From NCBI GenBank assembly GCA_019694475.1, contig JAIBBX010000005.1, forward strand, positions 62,001 through 126,000: DNA of 64,000 nt, given 5' to 3'. Below are positions 1 to 9,052 of this stretch, piece by piece. The DNA comes from Parachlamydiales bacterium (lineage in GTDB: Bacteria; Chlamydiota; Chlamydiia; Chlamydiales; SM23-39). The notes below the pieces were generated by a model that was given only the letters and a program-made list of their open reading frames with translations, did not search any database and was not told the DNA's origin. How positions within the stretch are numbered: position 1 is the stretch's first letter; every line of letters starts with the position of its first letter. The position numbers were made by a program, and so were the translations under genes.

Positions 1-234
1 TTTTCTTGCTAAAACTTTTTCCGCAACCGCTTGAATCCCGCTGCATGAATCCCAGGATAAAGTTGTATACGTATAAGACTTCGTTTTATCCAGATCTCTT
101 CGCTTATATCCTTGAGCAAACTGGTCAAGAAAAGCAGGTAAGCTGTGATCCGTTGTATCGCTTTTGAGATATGCGACTGCTTCCTGAAGCGATTCATTTC
201 CTGATGAAAATCCTTTGCGTTCTACAAGATTCAT
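1..234 (-). CDS. Unknown protein, 3' part cut off by window edge
   Basis: An open frame of 78 codons runs from an ATG at 234 off the left end of the window. A strong Shine-Dalgarno AAGGAGG lies six bases upstream of the ATG, which fixes the start and shows that this frame, not the 62-residue frame at 9-197, is the coding one. The visible protein begins MNLVERKGFSSGNESLQEAV and is hydrophilic, with no signal peptide or membrane segment. I do not recognise a family. It is divergent from the small gene at 340. Confidence 0.75.
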   Translation of the reverse strand, partial: MNLVERKGFSSGNESLQEAVAYLKSDTTDHSLPAFLDQFAQGYKRRDLDKTKSYTYTTLSWDSCSGIQAVAEKVLARK

Positions 235-339
235 AGAGGCCTCCTTGAAGCCAAGAAGAATAGTCGTTCTTCTCATTTACCAATAGAAAAAAAATCCCTG
301 ATTCATTAGTCTCTTTGTCCTTTTAAATTGGAGTGAAAT

Positions 340-630
340 ATGACAAGTAAAGTTCAATCTGACTCAGTTGTAGCAATTTTTGATGCAAATCAGGTTGTGA
401 CAATTCGAATGGGTTTAGGGGAGAATGTAGAAGATGCTCTCAATAGGTCTGGGTTTTCTCTAGTGGCTCCAGATACGAGCTTGGAAATGCCCATTTTGCA
501 TGAATATGTACCAAGATCGATCTTCACGGATGTAGATCAGAAAATCAAACAAATGATTCAGCAGGCAACTTTTGCAAATCTAAGAGGACAGCCAGGAATC
601 TCTTTTCTGAATAGAATTCATTTCACATAA
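340..630 (+). CDS. Small hypothetical protein (96 aa)
   Basis: The ATG has a GGAG-type ribosome site (ttggagtg) about seven bases upstream. The product is soluble, without signal peptide or transmembrane segment, and I do not recognise a family. The first half (VVAIFDANQVVTIRMGLGEN) looks like beta-strand, the second like helix. It stands alone between a divergent upstream gene and a long palindrome at 636-694 that probably ends its transcript. Codon use and a clean start suggest a real gene; function unknown. Confidence 0.65.
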   Translation: MTSKVQSDSVVAIFDANQVVTIRMGLGENVEDALNRSGFSLVAPDTSLEMPILHEYVPRSIFTDVDQKIKQMIQQATFANLRGQPGISFLNRIHFT

Positions 631-635
631 GAAAA

Positions 636-694
636 AACAGGATAGACAGGATAACCCTTCGCGGCCCGCGAAGGGTTATCCTGTCTATCCTGTT
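636..694. terminator. 29-bp-arm perfect palindrome, probable bidirectional terminator
   Basis: Positions 636-664 are the exact reverse complement of 666-694, around a single central base. The structure sits between two convergent genes and contains the stop codon (685-687) of the cyclase gene on the minus strand. Each arm also has the internal near-repeat caggata-gacaggata. There is no clear U-run, so termination is an inference; the arm is much longer than in the other terminators here, which have 6-13 bp. Confidence 0.6.
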
Positions 695-2598
695 AGACTA
701 TAAATTGGAATTTGTTTTCCGTTGAATGAGATTTCATCCACTTTTCGGTAGTTGAATTGATTTTCCGTTAGTACTTTGGTCCTTTCACTAACCAAAATAG
801 GCACCGAATATTTCACAGTAAGTTTTTTTAGATGGTGTGCCAAATCAACCGGTTCGCCAATAGCTGTGTAGGAATGCGTGAATTTTGAACCCATGTCGCC
901 CACCTGAGCGGTCCCGGTGTCGATTCCGATGCCGATTTTCCGATCCTTTGAGATGGCGGTCATTGCAAGAGCCGCTTTGACGGCTAAGCTAGCGTGATTC
1001 TGTTCTGGAAATGGCGCGCCCCAGAAAGCAGCGAGCTGATCTCTCACATATCTATCGAGCACACCTTTTTCTCGGAATACGATTTCGCTCACATCGGTCA
1101 AATAACCGTTGAGAAACTCTTTTAACTGTGGAGCGCTTAAATTTGCCGCGATTTTAGGAAAGTCCCAAATCTCGCCAAAAAGAACTGTGATTTCTTTGCT
1201 TTCTCCGGCAACTGTAAAAGTTCCTTTTTTTTGGAGCATTTGATCCAAAGTCCCTGCTGAGACCGTTTCTCCGAAGATTTTTTTGATCTCTTTTTTGTGT
1301 TTTATATCTCCGACAATCACGCTCAAAAGATCGAGAACAAAAATGATTGCTAAAGTGGGAAGAGGGAAGAAGAAAGAGAGGACAAGACCATGCTGGCTCC
1401 AGGCCCAATAGTTGATCGCTTCAAGGATGCCCAGAATCGCCAATGAGGCGATAAAGGCTGTTAGGTGGCTGATAAAAGGGAAGGTGAGCGCGGCAATCGC
1501 GCCCACGATGAGGACGATGAGTACCGCTAACCCTCGGCCCCAATGCGGTTTATAGGGGAGGTAATTTTCGATGATCCCGTTTGCGATCGTTGCTTGGACT
1601 TCAACACCGGGAAAGGCGGGAGAAATTGCCGTCGTCATTAAATCCGAAGAAGCGGTAGCAGATAATCCGATGAAAATGAGCTTGCCTTGCACCTGTTTGG
1701 AATCGACTTTTCCATTGAGAAGATCGACAGCCGAAAGGTAAGGGAATGAAAACGGAGGACCCTCGAAAGGGATCAAAATACGCCCCCAGGGGTCGGTGTG
1801 GATGGTTCGATTGCCGAGGCTGATCGATTGGATCACTTGAAAATCGTTCACTTTGGTTGAAACGATGCCCGTAAAAGGGGCAGAGAGAAATTCCTTTGCT
1901 GCGGCAAGTGCAAAGGCTGGATAGACTTTTTCTTGATCGCGCATAATAAGAGGAGAAAAGCGTAAGATCCCGTCTGAATCGATCGTGGTGTTGAGAAATC
2001 CGCTTCCTGCTGATGCGGATTGAAATAACGGAAGATTGCAGATATAGCCATTCATGTTTGGGATCAGCGATTCTTGGATTTCATCTGACGAAAGAGTGAG
2101 GAGGGGAGAGGGGAGTGTGCCCACTTTCTTGCCATTCGTTGTGAAGGCAAATCCAAGCAGAGAGGGGCTTTTGCTCAGAGCAGAGGCTAAAGCGGAATCT
2201 GCGTCAAACTGGGTGAGAAACGGCTCTAATTCTTTGCTGAGCGCGGGTGCTGCCGCCATCACCTCTTTCACTGCATTTGACTGAGGTTCTGAAAAAACCA
2301 TGTCGAATGCGATCACAGATGCGCCAAGGCGTTTTAACTCGAGGGCGATTTTTGCAATCTTGTCTCGATCCCACGGCCATCTCCCAACTTCCTCTAGGCT
2401 CTTGTCGTCGATTGCAACGATAGCAACAGAGGGAGTTGAGGAGAGCGGGCGGTAGTAGCGTCTCAGCTGCCGGTCGTATGTGTCTGATTCGAGCTTGATG
2501 ATCCACGATTTAAAAAATGACGGCTGAAAATAGATGGTTCCAGCGATGAGAAATACGATCCCAAGAGAAATGAGGATCAAATTCCTTTTTTCTTTCAT
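685..2598 (-). CDS. CHASE2-domain class III nucleotidyl cyclase, active site degenerate
   Basis: One N-terminal membrane segment (about residues 6-25) is followed by a large extracytoplasmic CHASE2 sensor domain (about 30-345, with VAIVAIDDKSLEEVGRWPWD), three further membrane helices (about 355-430) and a C-terminal adenylate/guanylate cyclase domain (about 460-637). In the cyclase domain the second metal Asp is kept (RYVRDQLAAFWGAP). The first metal position reads VLFGEI with Glu for Asp, and the usual VNLAxR motif reads VDLAHH, so the Asn and Arg that stabilise the transition state are Asp and His. The domain may be weakly active or purely regulatory. The gene is divergent from a FecR-domain gene, a pairing common for CHASE2 cyclases. 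Family assignment is secure; activity is doubtful. Confidence 0.9.
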   Translation of the reverse strand: MKEKRNLILISLGIVFLIAGTIYFQPSFFKSWIIKLESDTYDRQLRRYYRPLSSTPSVAIVAIDDKSLEEVGRWPWDRDKIAKIALELKRLGASVIAFDMVFSEPQSNAVKEVMAAAPALSKELEPFLTQFDADSALASALSKSPSLLGFAFTTNGKKVGTLPSPLLTLSSDEIQESLIPNMNGYICNLPLFQSASAGSGFLNTTIDSDGILRFSPLIMRDQEKVYPAFALAAAKEFLSAPFTGIVSTKVNDFQVIQSISLGNRTIHTDPWGRILIPFEGPPFSFPYLSAVDLLNGKVDSKQVQGKLIFIGLSATASSDLMTTAISPAFPGVEVQATIANGIIENYLPYKPHWGRGLAVLIVLIVGAIAALTFPFISHLTAFIASLAILGILEAINYWAWSQHGLVLSFFFPLPTLAIIFVLDLLSVIVGDIKHKKEIKKIFGETVSAGTLDQMLQKKGTFTVAGESKEITVLFGEIWDFPKIAANLSAPQLKEFLNGYLTDVSEIVFREKGVLDRYVRDQLAAFWGAPFPEQNHASLAVKAALAMTAISKDRKIGIGIDTGTAQVGDMGSKFTHSYTAIGEPVDLAHHLKKLTVKYSVPILVSERTKVLTENQFNYRKVDEISFNGKQIPIYSLTG

Positions 2599-2661
2599 AT
2601 CTTCTCCATGCCGTAAACACGACTTGAAAAAAAGAATTTTTTAAAGCAGACTCCAAAACAT

Positions 2662-3405
2662 ATGAAAAAAATCTTTTTACTTCTTCTTCCAGTTGTTTGC
2701 TGGTGTGCAGAACCGATTGGTACCGTCATCGCAGTAACAGGCGATGTAAAAGCGATTGATTCTAAGAAAAATTCCCGTATTCTCGCTGTTCAGTCAGGTG
2801 TATTTGTCGGGGATACGCTGATCACTGATGAAGTGGCAAAAGGCCAGATCCAGTTCAACGACGGGACGCTCTTGCTGCTCATCCCGGGATCGCAGCTCGA
2901 TTTGAATTCCTATGGGAATAGTCGCTTCTCTTCTACTTTGGCTCAAGGCGGAATCCGCGTTTCAACAGGGCTTATCGCAAAGAAAAATCCAGAGAATTTT
3001 GAAATCAATACTGCAAATGCCACCATCGGCGTTCGAGGGACGATTTTTGAAACGCGCCTTTATCTCGGAAGTTTGCTTGTTGGAAGCAGCCAAGGCGGAG
3101 TTGTTGTAAAGAATCAGGGCGGAACTCTCGATATTGCAACGGATCAATTCGCCGAAGCTCCGGCTAAAAATGTTCCTCCGCATACGTTAGATAGCAGGCC
3201 TGCTCCTCTTGATTTGGCTGTCTTTGAGCCGCCATCGAATGGGGGCGTGCCGTTCCAGCCAACAGGCGCTGGAGCAGTTGCGGGAAAAATGGCTTCGGGC
3301 GGATTCCCATGGGGAACTGCCATCGGAAGCGTTGCCGTTATGGCGGCAGCCCTTGGCGTAGTCGGGGCAGCAGCATCGCAAAATCCCACAACATCGGCTC
3401 ACTAA
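2662..3405 (+). CDS. FecR-domain secreted/anchored protein
   Basis: A signal peptide (MKKIFLLLLPVVCWCAEP) precedes a FecR domain at about residues 20-155: GTVIAVTGDVKAI, VGDTLITDE, FNDGTLLLLIPGSQLDL, and TANATIGVRGTIFETR, the classic FecR signature. A Pro/Gly-rich linker leads to a hydrophobic C-terminal helix (about 215-240) that could anchor the protein. It diverges from the CHASE2 cyclase with 63 bp between starts; FecR and CHASE2 proteins often pair and may form an envelope sensor. No TonB receptor or sigma factor is nearby, so a role in iron uptake is not implied. Confidence 0.85.
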   Translation: MKKIFLLLLPVVCWCAEPIGTVIAVTGDVKAIDSKKNSRILAVQSGVFVGDTLITDEVAKGQIQFNDGTLLLLIPGSQLDLNSYGNSRFSSTLAQGGIRVSTGLIAKKNPENFEINTANATIGVRGTIFETRLYLGSLLVGSSQGGVVVKNQGGTLDIATDQFAEAPAKNVPPHTLDSRPAPLDLAVFEPPSNGGVPFQPTGAGAVAGKMASGGFPWGTAIGSVAVMAAALGVVGAAASQNPTTSAH

Positions 3406-3414
3406 AAATTTTCT

Positions 3415-3444
3415 CAAGAGAGTTGGTATTCACCAACTCTCTTG
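3415..3444. terminator. Bidirectional intrinsic terminator
   Basis: A perfect 13-bp stem (caagagagttggt / accaactctcttg) with loop attc lies between the convergent FecR gene and the DegP gene. Confidence 0.75.
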
Positions 3445-3454
3445 CATAATCTTT

Positions 3455-4870
3455 CTAGTTCAACTTGATGGTGTAGTAACGCTGGAAGTTTTGGTGCCGG
3501 ACGATCAAGATGATGTATTTTTTGTCGCCAAGCTCTTGCAGCGCCGCATCGAATTCGCCAATGTTTTTCACTGGCTTTTGGTTATTCCAGTCAACGGCAA
3601 CGCCTGTGATCAGAAAAGAAGGTCTTAAGCCCGCCATTGCGGCTGGAGATCCCTGTTTTACTTTTGAGATCACAATGCCGTTCACATCGGAAGAATAGCC
3701 AAGACGCGATGCCCATTCAGGAGTTAGGTTTTCTAGCTCGATTCCCAGTTTTTGCGTTAGTTCTGCAGAAATCACTTCGCCATCATTTTGACAGCCGAGT
3801 TCTACAGTGAGAGTCATCGGTTTGCCGTTCCGCATGATTTTGAGCTGGATCGATTGGCCAGGGTTCATCATAGCGATATCGTTGCGGAATTTGGTCACGT
3901 TTTTAACCGGTTTTCCGTTGTATTGCAAAATGATGTCGCCTTGCTGGATGCCTGCATTTGCAGCTGGCGATCCTTTCACAACATCAGAAATGAGCACTCC
4001 ATCTGCTTTGTCTAAATTCATCGCATCGCTGAGCTCTTTATCGATCGGCTGCAAGACGATGCCTAAATAGGCCCGTTTGACCGAACCATTATTCATGATT
4101 TGATCGATGACAGGCTGGACCATTTTGCTAGGAATCGCAAGGCCGATCCCCATGTAGCCGCCGCTGCGGCTGAAAATCGCAGTATTGACGCCAATGACTT
4201 CGCCTCTGACGTTAAGAAGCGGTCCGCCCGAGTTGCCTGGGTTGATCGGCGCATCTGTTTGGATAAAGTCTTCATAGGTCGCAATCCCAAGATCCTGACG
4301 TCCTTTTGCGCTCACAATCCCTTTGGTAATCGTTCCTTCCAATCCAAATGGATTGCCGAGAGCAAAAACGAGATCGCCCGCTCTGAGTTTGTCTGAATCG
4401 CCAAAGTTGAGATAGGGGAGATTGTCGGTATCGATTTTTATGACTGCAAGATCAGTTCGGGAATCTGAACCTTTTACTGTCGCCTGAAACTCCCGTCCAT
4501 CGTCGAGAGTGACAGTGACTTGAGTTGCATCTTTGATCACATGGTTATTGGTGACGATGTAGCCATCCGGGCTGACTAGAAAGCCCGATCCGCCTGAAGT
4601 TTGCTGCTGCTGGCCTTGAGGATTTTGCTGGCCAAAAAACCGTTTGAAAAAGTCGTCTCCGAACATGTCAAACGGATTCGAATACTCCTGGCCTTGAGCG
4701 CAGATCGTGCATTTGATCGAAACGGTTGCAGGTTTTGACCGTTCTGCAAGTTCGGCGATCGCTTCAGAAATCTGTTCCAAAAGAGTCGTCCCTTGCACGG
4801 ATGAATCCGCAAATGTCGCAGTAGTGAGAGCCAAAGCTCCAAACAAACCAAAGATAAATCTCTTATGCAT
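3455..4870 (-). CDS. degP: Periplasmic serine protease DegP/HtrA
   Basis: This is a Do-like chaperone-protease that degrades or refolds damaged envelope proteins. It has a signal peptide, a trypsin-like domain with triad His110 (NNHVIKDA), Asp140 (RTDLAVIKID) and Ser214 (GNSGGPL), then two PDZ domains (about 270-360 and 375-470). I start at the ATG at 4870: an AGAAGG ribosome site lies eight bases upstream, whereas the in-frame GTG at 4879 lies right against that site. Its place next to the M16 protease, rmuC, pssA and nrdAB matches the Chlamydia htrA region as I recall it. The length of 471 residues is normal for the family. Confidence 0.95.
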   Translation of the reverse strand: MHKRFIFGLFGALALTTATFADSSVQGTTLLEQISEAIAELAERSKPATVSIKCTICAQGQEYSNPFDMFGDDFFKRFFGQQNPQGQQQQTSGGSGFLVSPDGYIVTNNHVIKDATQVTVTLDDGREFQATVKGSDSRTDLAVIKIDTDNLPYLNFGDSDKLRAGDLVFALGNPFGLEGTITKGIVSAKGRQDLGIATYEDFIQTDAPINPGNSGGPLLNVRGEVIGVNTAIFSRSGGYMGIGLAIPSKMVQPVIDQIMNNGSVKRAYLGIVLQPIDKELSDAMNLDKADGVLISDVVKGSPAANAGIQQGDIILQYNGKPVKNVTKFRNDIAMMNPGQSIQLKIMRNGKPMTLTVELGCQNDGEVISAELTQKLGIELENLTPEWASRLGYSSDVNGIVISKVKQGSPAAMAGLRPSFLITGVAVDWNNQKPVKNIGEFDAALQELGDKKYIILIVRHQNFQRYYTIKLN

Positions 4871-4971
4871 ACGAAACACCTTCTTTTCAGAGGCTTCAGT
4901 ATAGAAAATTGACCAAAAATGCTCAACAGCTATAAATTGTCCCTCATTTTTTTTAAAACCCGGAGCAGAGT

Positions 4972-5466
4972 ATGAGAAAACTGTTTTTTTTAATGATTGC
5001 GATCGCTTCTATCCATGCAAATCCTTCTTCTGTTGTCGCTAAGTTCGTCCTTGAAGATTCTCATGGATATTTTGTGATGGCCGATGGAACTTATTGGAAA
5101 GTCAATTCATTTGTAACTCGCTGGAGATCGCTCCTTGAATGGATCGGCGGGGATGAGGTGTATGTACCCGATACATATCAGTGCACAGTGAAAGATTGGG
5201 TGGTTGGCGAAGAGTTCGACTATTTTCCAAAAATTGGAAATATCAGAGTCAATGAAGCAGATGCATCAAATGAAGCAGAGCTCAAAAAACACAATTACAT
5301 TCTCGTGAATGGACGCACAGGAAAAGTGCTTTTCGGAACTCCAGTCCATCCTGCTGATTTCATCACTAGCGTATACGACGAAGGGTATAATGCAGGATAC
5401 CGAAAAGGATATTCAGCTGGCTACAATGTCGGCAAAGCTTCGGTTCCTCCAGCTGCTCCTCGTTAA
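4972..5466 (+). CDS. Small secreted protein of unknown function
   Basis: A signal peptide (MRKLFFLMIAIASIHANP) with a GGAG ribosome site upstream is followed by about 145 residues with beta-rich character (VVAKFVLEDSHGYFVMADGT). The tail is a short Gly/Tyr repeat (EGYNAGYRKGYSAGYNVG) with a period of four residues, then PPAAPR. I do not recognise a family; the layout resembles other small envelope proteins of chlamydia-related bacteria. Its stop codon overlaps the stop of the convergent M16 protease gene by two bases. Confidence 0.75.
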   Translation: MRKLFFLMIAIASIHANPSSVVAKFVLEDSHGYFVMADGTYWKVNSFVTRWRSLLEWIGGDEVYVPDTYQCTVKDWVVGEEFDYFPKIGNIRVNEADASNEAELKKHNYILVNGRTGKVLFGTPVHPADFITSVYDEGYNAGYRKGYSAGYNVGKASVPPAAPR

Positions 5467-8324
5467 ACGGACAGCACCTTCAACGGCGTTGTCAGTTTAG
5501 CTTCTTCCTTGGCATAGAGTTCTTTGCCAAGGAAGGAGACGAGAACGCCTTCCTGTCCTGCTAGTTTTTCCTGAACGGCCCGCGCCACATCTTCGCTTGT
5601 GGCATGCAGCACAAGACTTCGAAACTGTTCGCGCAGTTCTTTTGTCCGTCCTGCTTTTGTCCAAGAGTAGGCGACAATCGCTCGGTTGCCAGGAGTAACT
5701 GGAGCGTCGAGAGTTTGCAAGACGCCAAGCTTGGCTTCTTCCAGTTCTTGCTCAGTGAACTGTTTATTTCCGATCACCTCGACCGCTTTGTAAAAAGCGT
5801 CCACGCTGCTTTTCAAGTTGGGGTCGCGATAAGCGTAAAAATGAAAATTGCCCGTAGTTGGAGTATAGGAAGCTCCGCCTCCATATGCTCCCCCTTTTTC
5901 CCGGATCTCTTTATGCAAGAAGACGTTTTTCATCAATTCTGTTGCTATGAAGAGCATGGGAGAGGCGTTATCTCGATAAGAGACAGTTCTAAGCCCAAGA
6001 GAAGTGAAAGCAACCGGCGCCGCGATGAAACGGGCTTGCGGCTCTGATTTGGGAAGATTGTATTTTCCTGTCCAAGGGAGGTAAGACTTATTGGGCATTT
6101 CGGGAAGCTGGATTTCAGGCAATCGATCTGAGCTAAAGACCCAACTGTGATTTTTCAGGCCCAGCACTTGGTCGCCCATTTTTTTCAGTAGGGCCGGATC
6201 GAATTTTTTCTCCCATTCCATTACTGCTTTATAATAGCTAATCCCATTCCATTGCTCATGAACAAAAGAGGGGATCGAAAGTCCTTTGAGCGAGTTTTGG
6301 ATCGCGTAACTCATCGAAGCTCTATTCAGCCTTTCTCTTTGTTCAGTGGCGTGCTGCGAAAGCCATTCCTTAATGCGAGCTTTTTCTGAGAAATTCGGCT
6401 TCATCACAAAATCGGAAAAAAGCTGAAACAGCTTATCGGTGTTGCGGTAGAGCGCTTTGCCCCGCAAAGTAAATGTGGGTCTGCAGACATCGGGATTTTC
6501 TTGTGTCACATGAAGGGCGAGATTTGCTTCGAATCCTCCGATATAACGCTGTTGGAATGCGAGGTTTTCTTCATAACTTCTTCCGCCGCATCCGAGCTCT
6601 GGCAAAATTTGCGCGAAAAGAGAAAGCAAAGGCAAGTCTTCAACGTTGATTTCCGGCAAATCAAACACCAGATCTGCGTATAGAATCTGGTTGGTGAAGC
6701 AAGAATGATGAAAAACGTTGTTTTTTTGGATAATCGGATAATCGCGGATATGGGGCGGTACGTCTTTAAGAGTCACTTTTGGCAAACAGTCAAGCGATTG
6801 ATGTTCGACCGCTTCTTGATAGGCTTTCAGTTTGGCCGACTGTTCGCGAATTGTTTTTTCTTCCGCTTTGGTTAGCTTGGACTGGATTGCTTGAAGCCTT
6901 TTTTGTTCTTCTTCCTGCTCTTTTCGATTCAGATCGGGATCGGGTTTCAAAACGAGGCGGACAAAATGAAGATTATCGACCACATACTTTCGTAGCAGAT
7001 TTGGCAGATATTTCGGATCTTTGAGATGTCCTCTGAGTTCATCGAAAAGGGAGTGAATTAGGAGGGCGTTTTCCGGTTCGCTGCCATGCTGTTTAATGAG
7101 GCAAGAGCGCATGAAAAGGGTCAGACCAAACGGACCCCCTTCGCCCCCGATTTCGGTCCTTTCAAATTCGAGTTGATGCAAAGCGGCTTCCACCTCTTCG
7201 TCTTTGAAGACCACTTTCTTCAATGTGTCGAAGAGTACTTTCTGCAGCTTATCGGCATTCTCTTCCTCGCATCCCTTGCAAGTAATGACGAGAGGAATCT
7301 CGCTCATTTCAATATCTAAAGAAGAGTCGACATCGGCGCAAAGACCCGATTTCAAGAGAGCTTTTGTAAGAGGGGAAGCATCTGTATCGGTCAGGATTGT
7401 GTTGATCACCTCGAGCGCCAAAATTTCGCTTTGGCGGGAGATAGGAACAGTCAGCCAAGCAAAAGAGATGAGGCTTTTCTGCTCTTCTCCTTCCGCAACA
7501 GGGTAAAAATCTACCGCCTTGATGGGGTTTTCGAATCTCGTTTGGGCTTTCAGCGGGGGGAGCGGGGTCATTTTCTTGGCCCGGCTCAATTCCTTTTCGA
7601 TGAAGTCCAAATGCTTTGTCAGGGGTAAATTCCCATAAAAGAAAAAAAGACATCTGGAAGGGTGGTAAAACTCACGATGGAATTCGATCAGCTGCTCGTA
7701 ACTTAAACTCGGGATCTCTTTGGGATTGCCCCCTGAATTGTGGGCGTAAGGCAGGTCAGGGACAAGCCGGCTGGCCAGAGCTTCCCAAAGCCGCGAATCG
7801 ACAGAACTCATCGCCCCTTTCATTTCATTGTAGACAACGCCTTGAAATTGCAAAGCTTGGTCGGCGAGTTCAAATCGGTGGCCTTCCTGAAGGAAACTCA
7901 GGTGTTTAAGCTCAGGATGGAAAACCGAATCTAGGTAGACCTCTAATAAGTTGTAAAAATCCTTTTCAACCTGAGAACTGGCTGGGTAGCAGGTGAAATC
8001 TTGCCCAGTGAGAGCATTCATGTAGGTGTTGAGCGATCTGCGCGTCATAGCAAAGAAAGGATCTTTGACCGGGAATTTTTCCGAACCGCACAAAACTGTG
8101 TGCTCTAAAATGTGGGCCACTCCATTCGAATTATATGGCAGTGTTTGAAAGGAGAGGCAGAAAAGGTTTTCTGGATCATTATTGGCGATATGGATGATCC
8201 TAGCCCCGCTTGGCTGATGGACGAGCTCGATGAGAGAGCTTTGCAGCTCGCTCAACGGCAAATATTTGGTAATGATATAATCTTTGTAGGTCTGCCCTAC
8301 GGCATCAAGAACGTTTTTCCGCAT
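5463..8324 (-). CDS. M16C zinc metallopeptidase (presequence-protease / insulinase type)
   Basis: The protein (953 aa) has the inverted zinc motif HxxEH as His71-Ile-Leu-Glu-His75 within HILEHTVLCGS, and the two-lobed organisation of PreP-like peptidases: active half at the N terminus, inactive homologous half at the C terminus (around GGAYGGGASYTPTTGNF). Such enzymes degrade peptides in an enclosed chamber; there is no signal peptide, so it is probably cytoplasmic. In Chlamydia an insulinase-family protease sits beside htrA in the same way. The flanking stop codons of this gene and the gene at 4972 overlap. Upstream there is only a short gap to the small basic protein at 8342. Confidence 0.92.
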   Translation of the reverse strand: MRKNVLDAVGQTYKDYIITKYLPLSELQSSLIELVHQPSGARIIHIANNDPENLFCLSFQTLPYNSNGVAHILEHTVLCGSEKFPVKDPFFAMTRRSLNTYMNALTGQDFTCYPASSQVEKDFYNLLEVYLDSVFHPELKHLSFLQEGHRFELADQALQFQGVVYNEMKGAMSSVDSRLWEALASRLVPDLPYAHNSGGNPKEIPSLSYEQLIEFHREFYHPSRCLFFFYGNLPLTKHLDFIEKELSRAKKMTPLPPLKAQTRFENPIKAVDFYPVAEGEEQKSLISFAWLTVPISRQSEILALEVINTILTDTDASPLTKALLKSGLCADVDSSLDIEMSEIPLVITCKGCEEENADKLQKVLFDTLKKVVFKDEEVEAALHQLEFERTEIGGEGGPFGLTLFMRSCLIKQHGSEPENALLIHSLFDELRGHLKDPKYLPNLLRKYVVDNLHFVRLVLKPDPDLNRKEQEEEQKRLQAIQSKLTKAEEKTIREQSAKLKAYQEAVEHQSLDCLPKVTLKDVPPHIRDYPIIQKNNVFHHSCFTNQILYADLVFDLPEINVEDLPLLSLFAQILPELGCGGRSYEENLAFQQRYIGGFEANLALHVTQENPDVCRPTFTLRGKALYRNTDKLFQLFSDFVMKPNFSEKARIKEWLSQHATEQRERLNRASMSYAIQNSLKGLSIPSFVHEQWNGISYYKAVMEWEKKFDPALLKKMGDQVLGLKNHSWVFSSDRLPEIQLPEMPNKSYLPWTGKYNLPKSEPQARFIAAPVAFTSLGLRTVSYRDNASPMLFIATELMKNVFLHKEIREKGGAYGGGASYTPTTGNFHFYAYRDPNLKSSVDAFYKAVEVIGNKQFTEQELEEAKLGVLQTLDAPVTPGNRAIVAYSWTKAGRTKELREQFRSLVLHATSEDVARAVQEKLAGQEGVLVSFLGKELYAKEEAKLTTPLKVLSV

Positions 8325-8341
8325 AGGCTACCAATTATAGC

Positions 8342-8623
8342 CTATCGAGCTCTTTTTTTGCCTTTACCTTTAGAAGCCATCCGCATGCACTCGCGAGCCA
8401 TATAGTTGCATTCGCCGAGAAGCAAGAGCATGTGGTTGTTGTCGTTGATCAAGACTTCGGCTCTAGCATTTTTGCGCACGTCGTCGCGAAACTTTCTCCA
8501 AGCCTTGTCAGCTTGCATTTGGAGTTGTCTGTAGGCTTTCCATTGGGCAGCTCTGTTTTTAGCGGCCGTTTGAGTTTTCGATTTTTTTGTCCGTGATGTT
8601 GCTTTCTTTCTGCGTTTGGCCAT
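8342..8623 (-). CDS. Small, very basic protein (93 aa), possibly nucleic-acid binding
   Basis: The N terminus (MAKRRKKATSRTKKSKTQ) and C terminus (KGKGKKRAR) are Lys/Arg-rich and recall chlamydial histone-like proteins, but the middle is a predicted helix (AAQWKAYRQLQMQADKAWRKF) followed by a hydrophobic patch (HMLLLLGECNYMARECM). The ribosome site GTAGGAGGG lies just upstream. The upstream spacer is very AT-rich. No family recognised; DNA binding is inferred only from charge. Confidence 0.7.
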   Translation of the reverse strand: MAKRRKKATSRTKKSKTQTAAKNRAAQWKAYRQLQMQADKAWRKFRDDVRKNARAEVLINDNNHMLLLLGECNYMARECMRMASKGKGKKRAR

Positions 8624-8710
8624 AGGCCCTCCTACCTCATTCTAATCGTAATTATATATCAATATTATTTAAATTAATAATACAATCAGTATGAGCTAAG
8701 TCACATCATC

Positions 8711-9013
8711 TTATGATTTGTTCTTCCCAATTTCTCGACTTAATTTTTCTTCGCTTTTTAGAATTTCCATCAAATCATCGTGAGTTTTGGAGATTTTGGT
8801 CTTTAGGTCTTGGATTTGGCTTTGGATTTGGCAGTAGGTCTCGTATCCTTTCGACCCTTTTTTGGGGGCAGGGTTGGGGAGCTTGCCTAAGAGGATTGCG
8901 AGTTCTTGCCGAATATCGGCCAGATCTTTTTTGCGCTGTGCGCTTTGGTTGGCTGCTGAATGAGGAAAAAATTCTTCGAGCCGTTCTACTGGTTCTTGGT
9001 CTTCTTTGGTCAT
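8711..9013 (-). CDS. Small coiled-coil hypothetical protein (100 aa)
   Basis: A GGAGG ribosome site lies six bases before the ATG. The protein is charged and largely helical, with a likely coiled coil over the last 50 residues (YCQIQSQIQDLKTKISKTHDDL). No signal peptide or known domain. It is co-directional with a second small helical protein at 9053, 40 bp upstream, and the two may be transcribed together. Function unknown. Confidence 0.7.
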   Translation of the reverse strand: MTKEDQEPVERLEEFFPHSAANQSAQRKKDLADIRQELAILLGKLPNPAPKKGSKGYETYCQIQSQIQDLKTKISKTHDDLMEILKSEEKLSREIGKNKS

Positions 9014-9052
9014 GGTGTACCTCCGATGACACCCAAACTATCAGATAAATAT

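Noticed and set aside
9-197. 62-residue frame on the minus strand
   Set aside because: The overlapping frame from ATG 234 has an AAGGAGG ribosome site and runs through the edge; this frame is its shadow.
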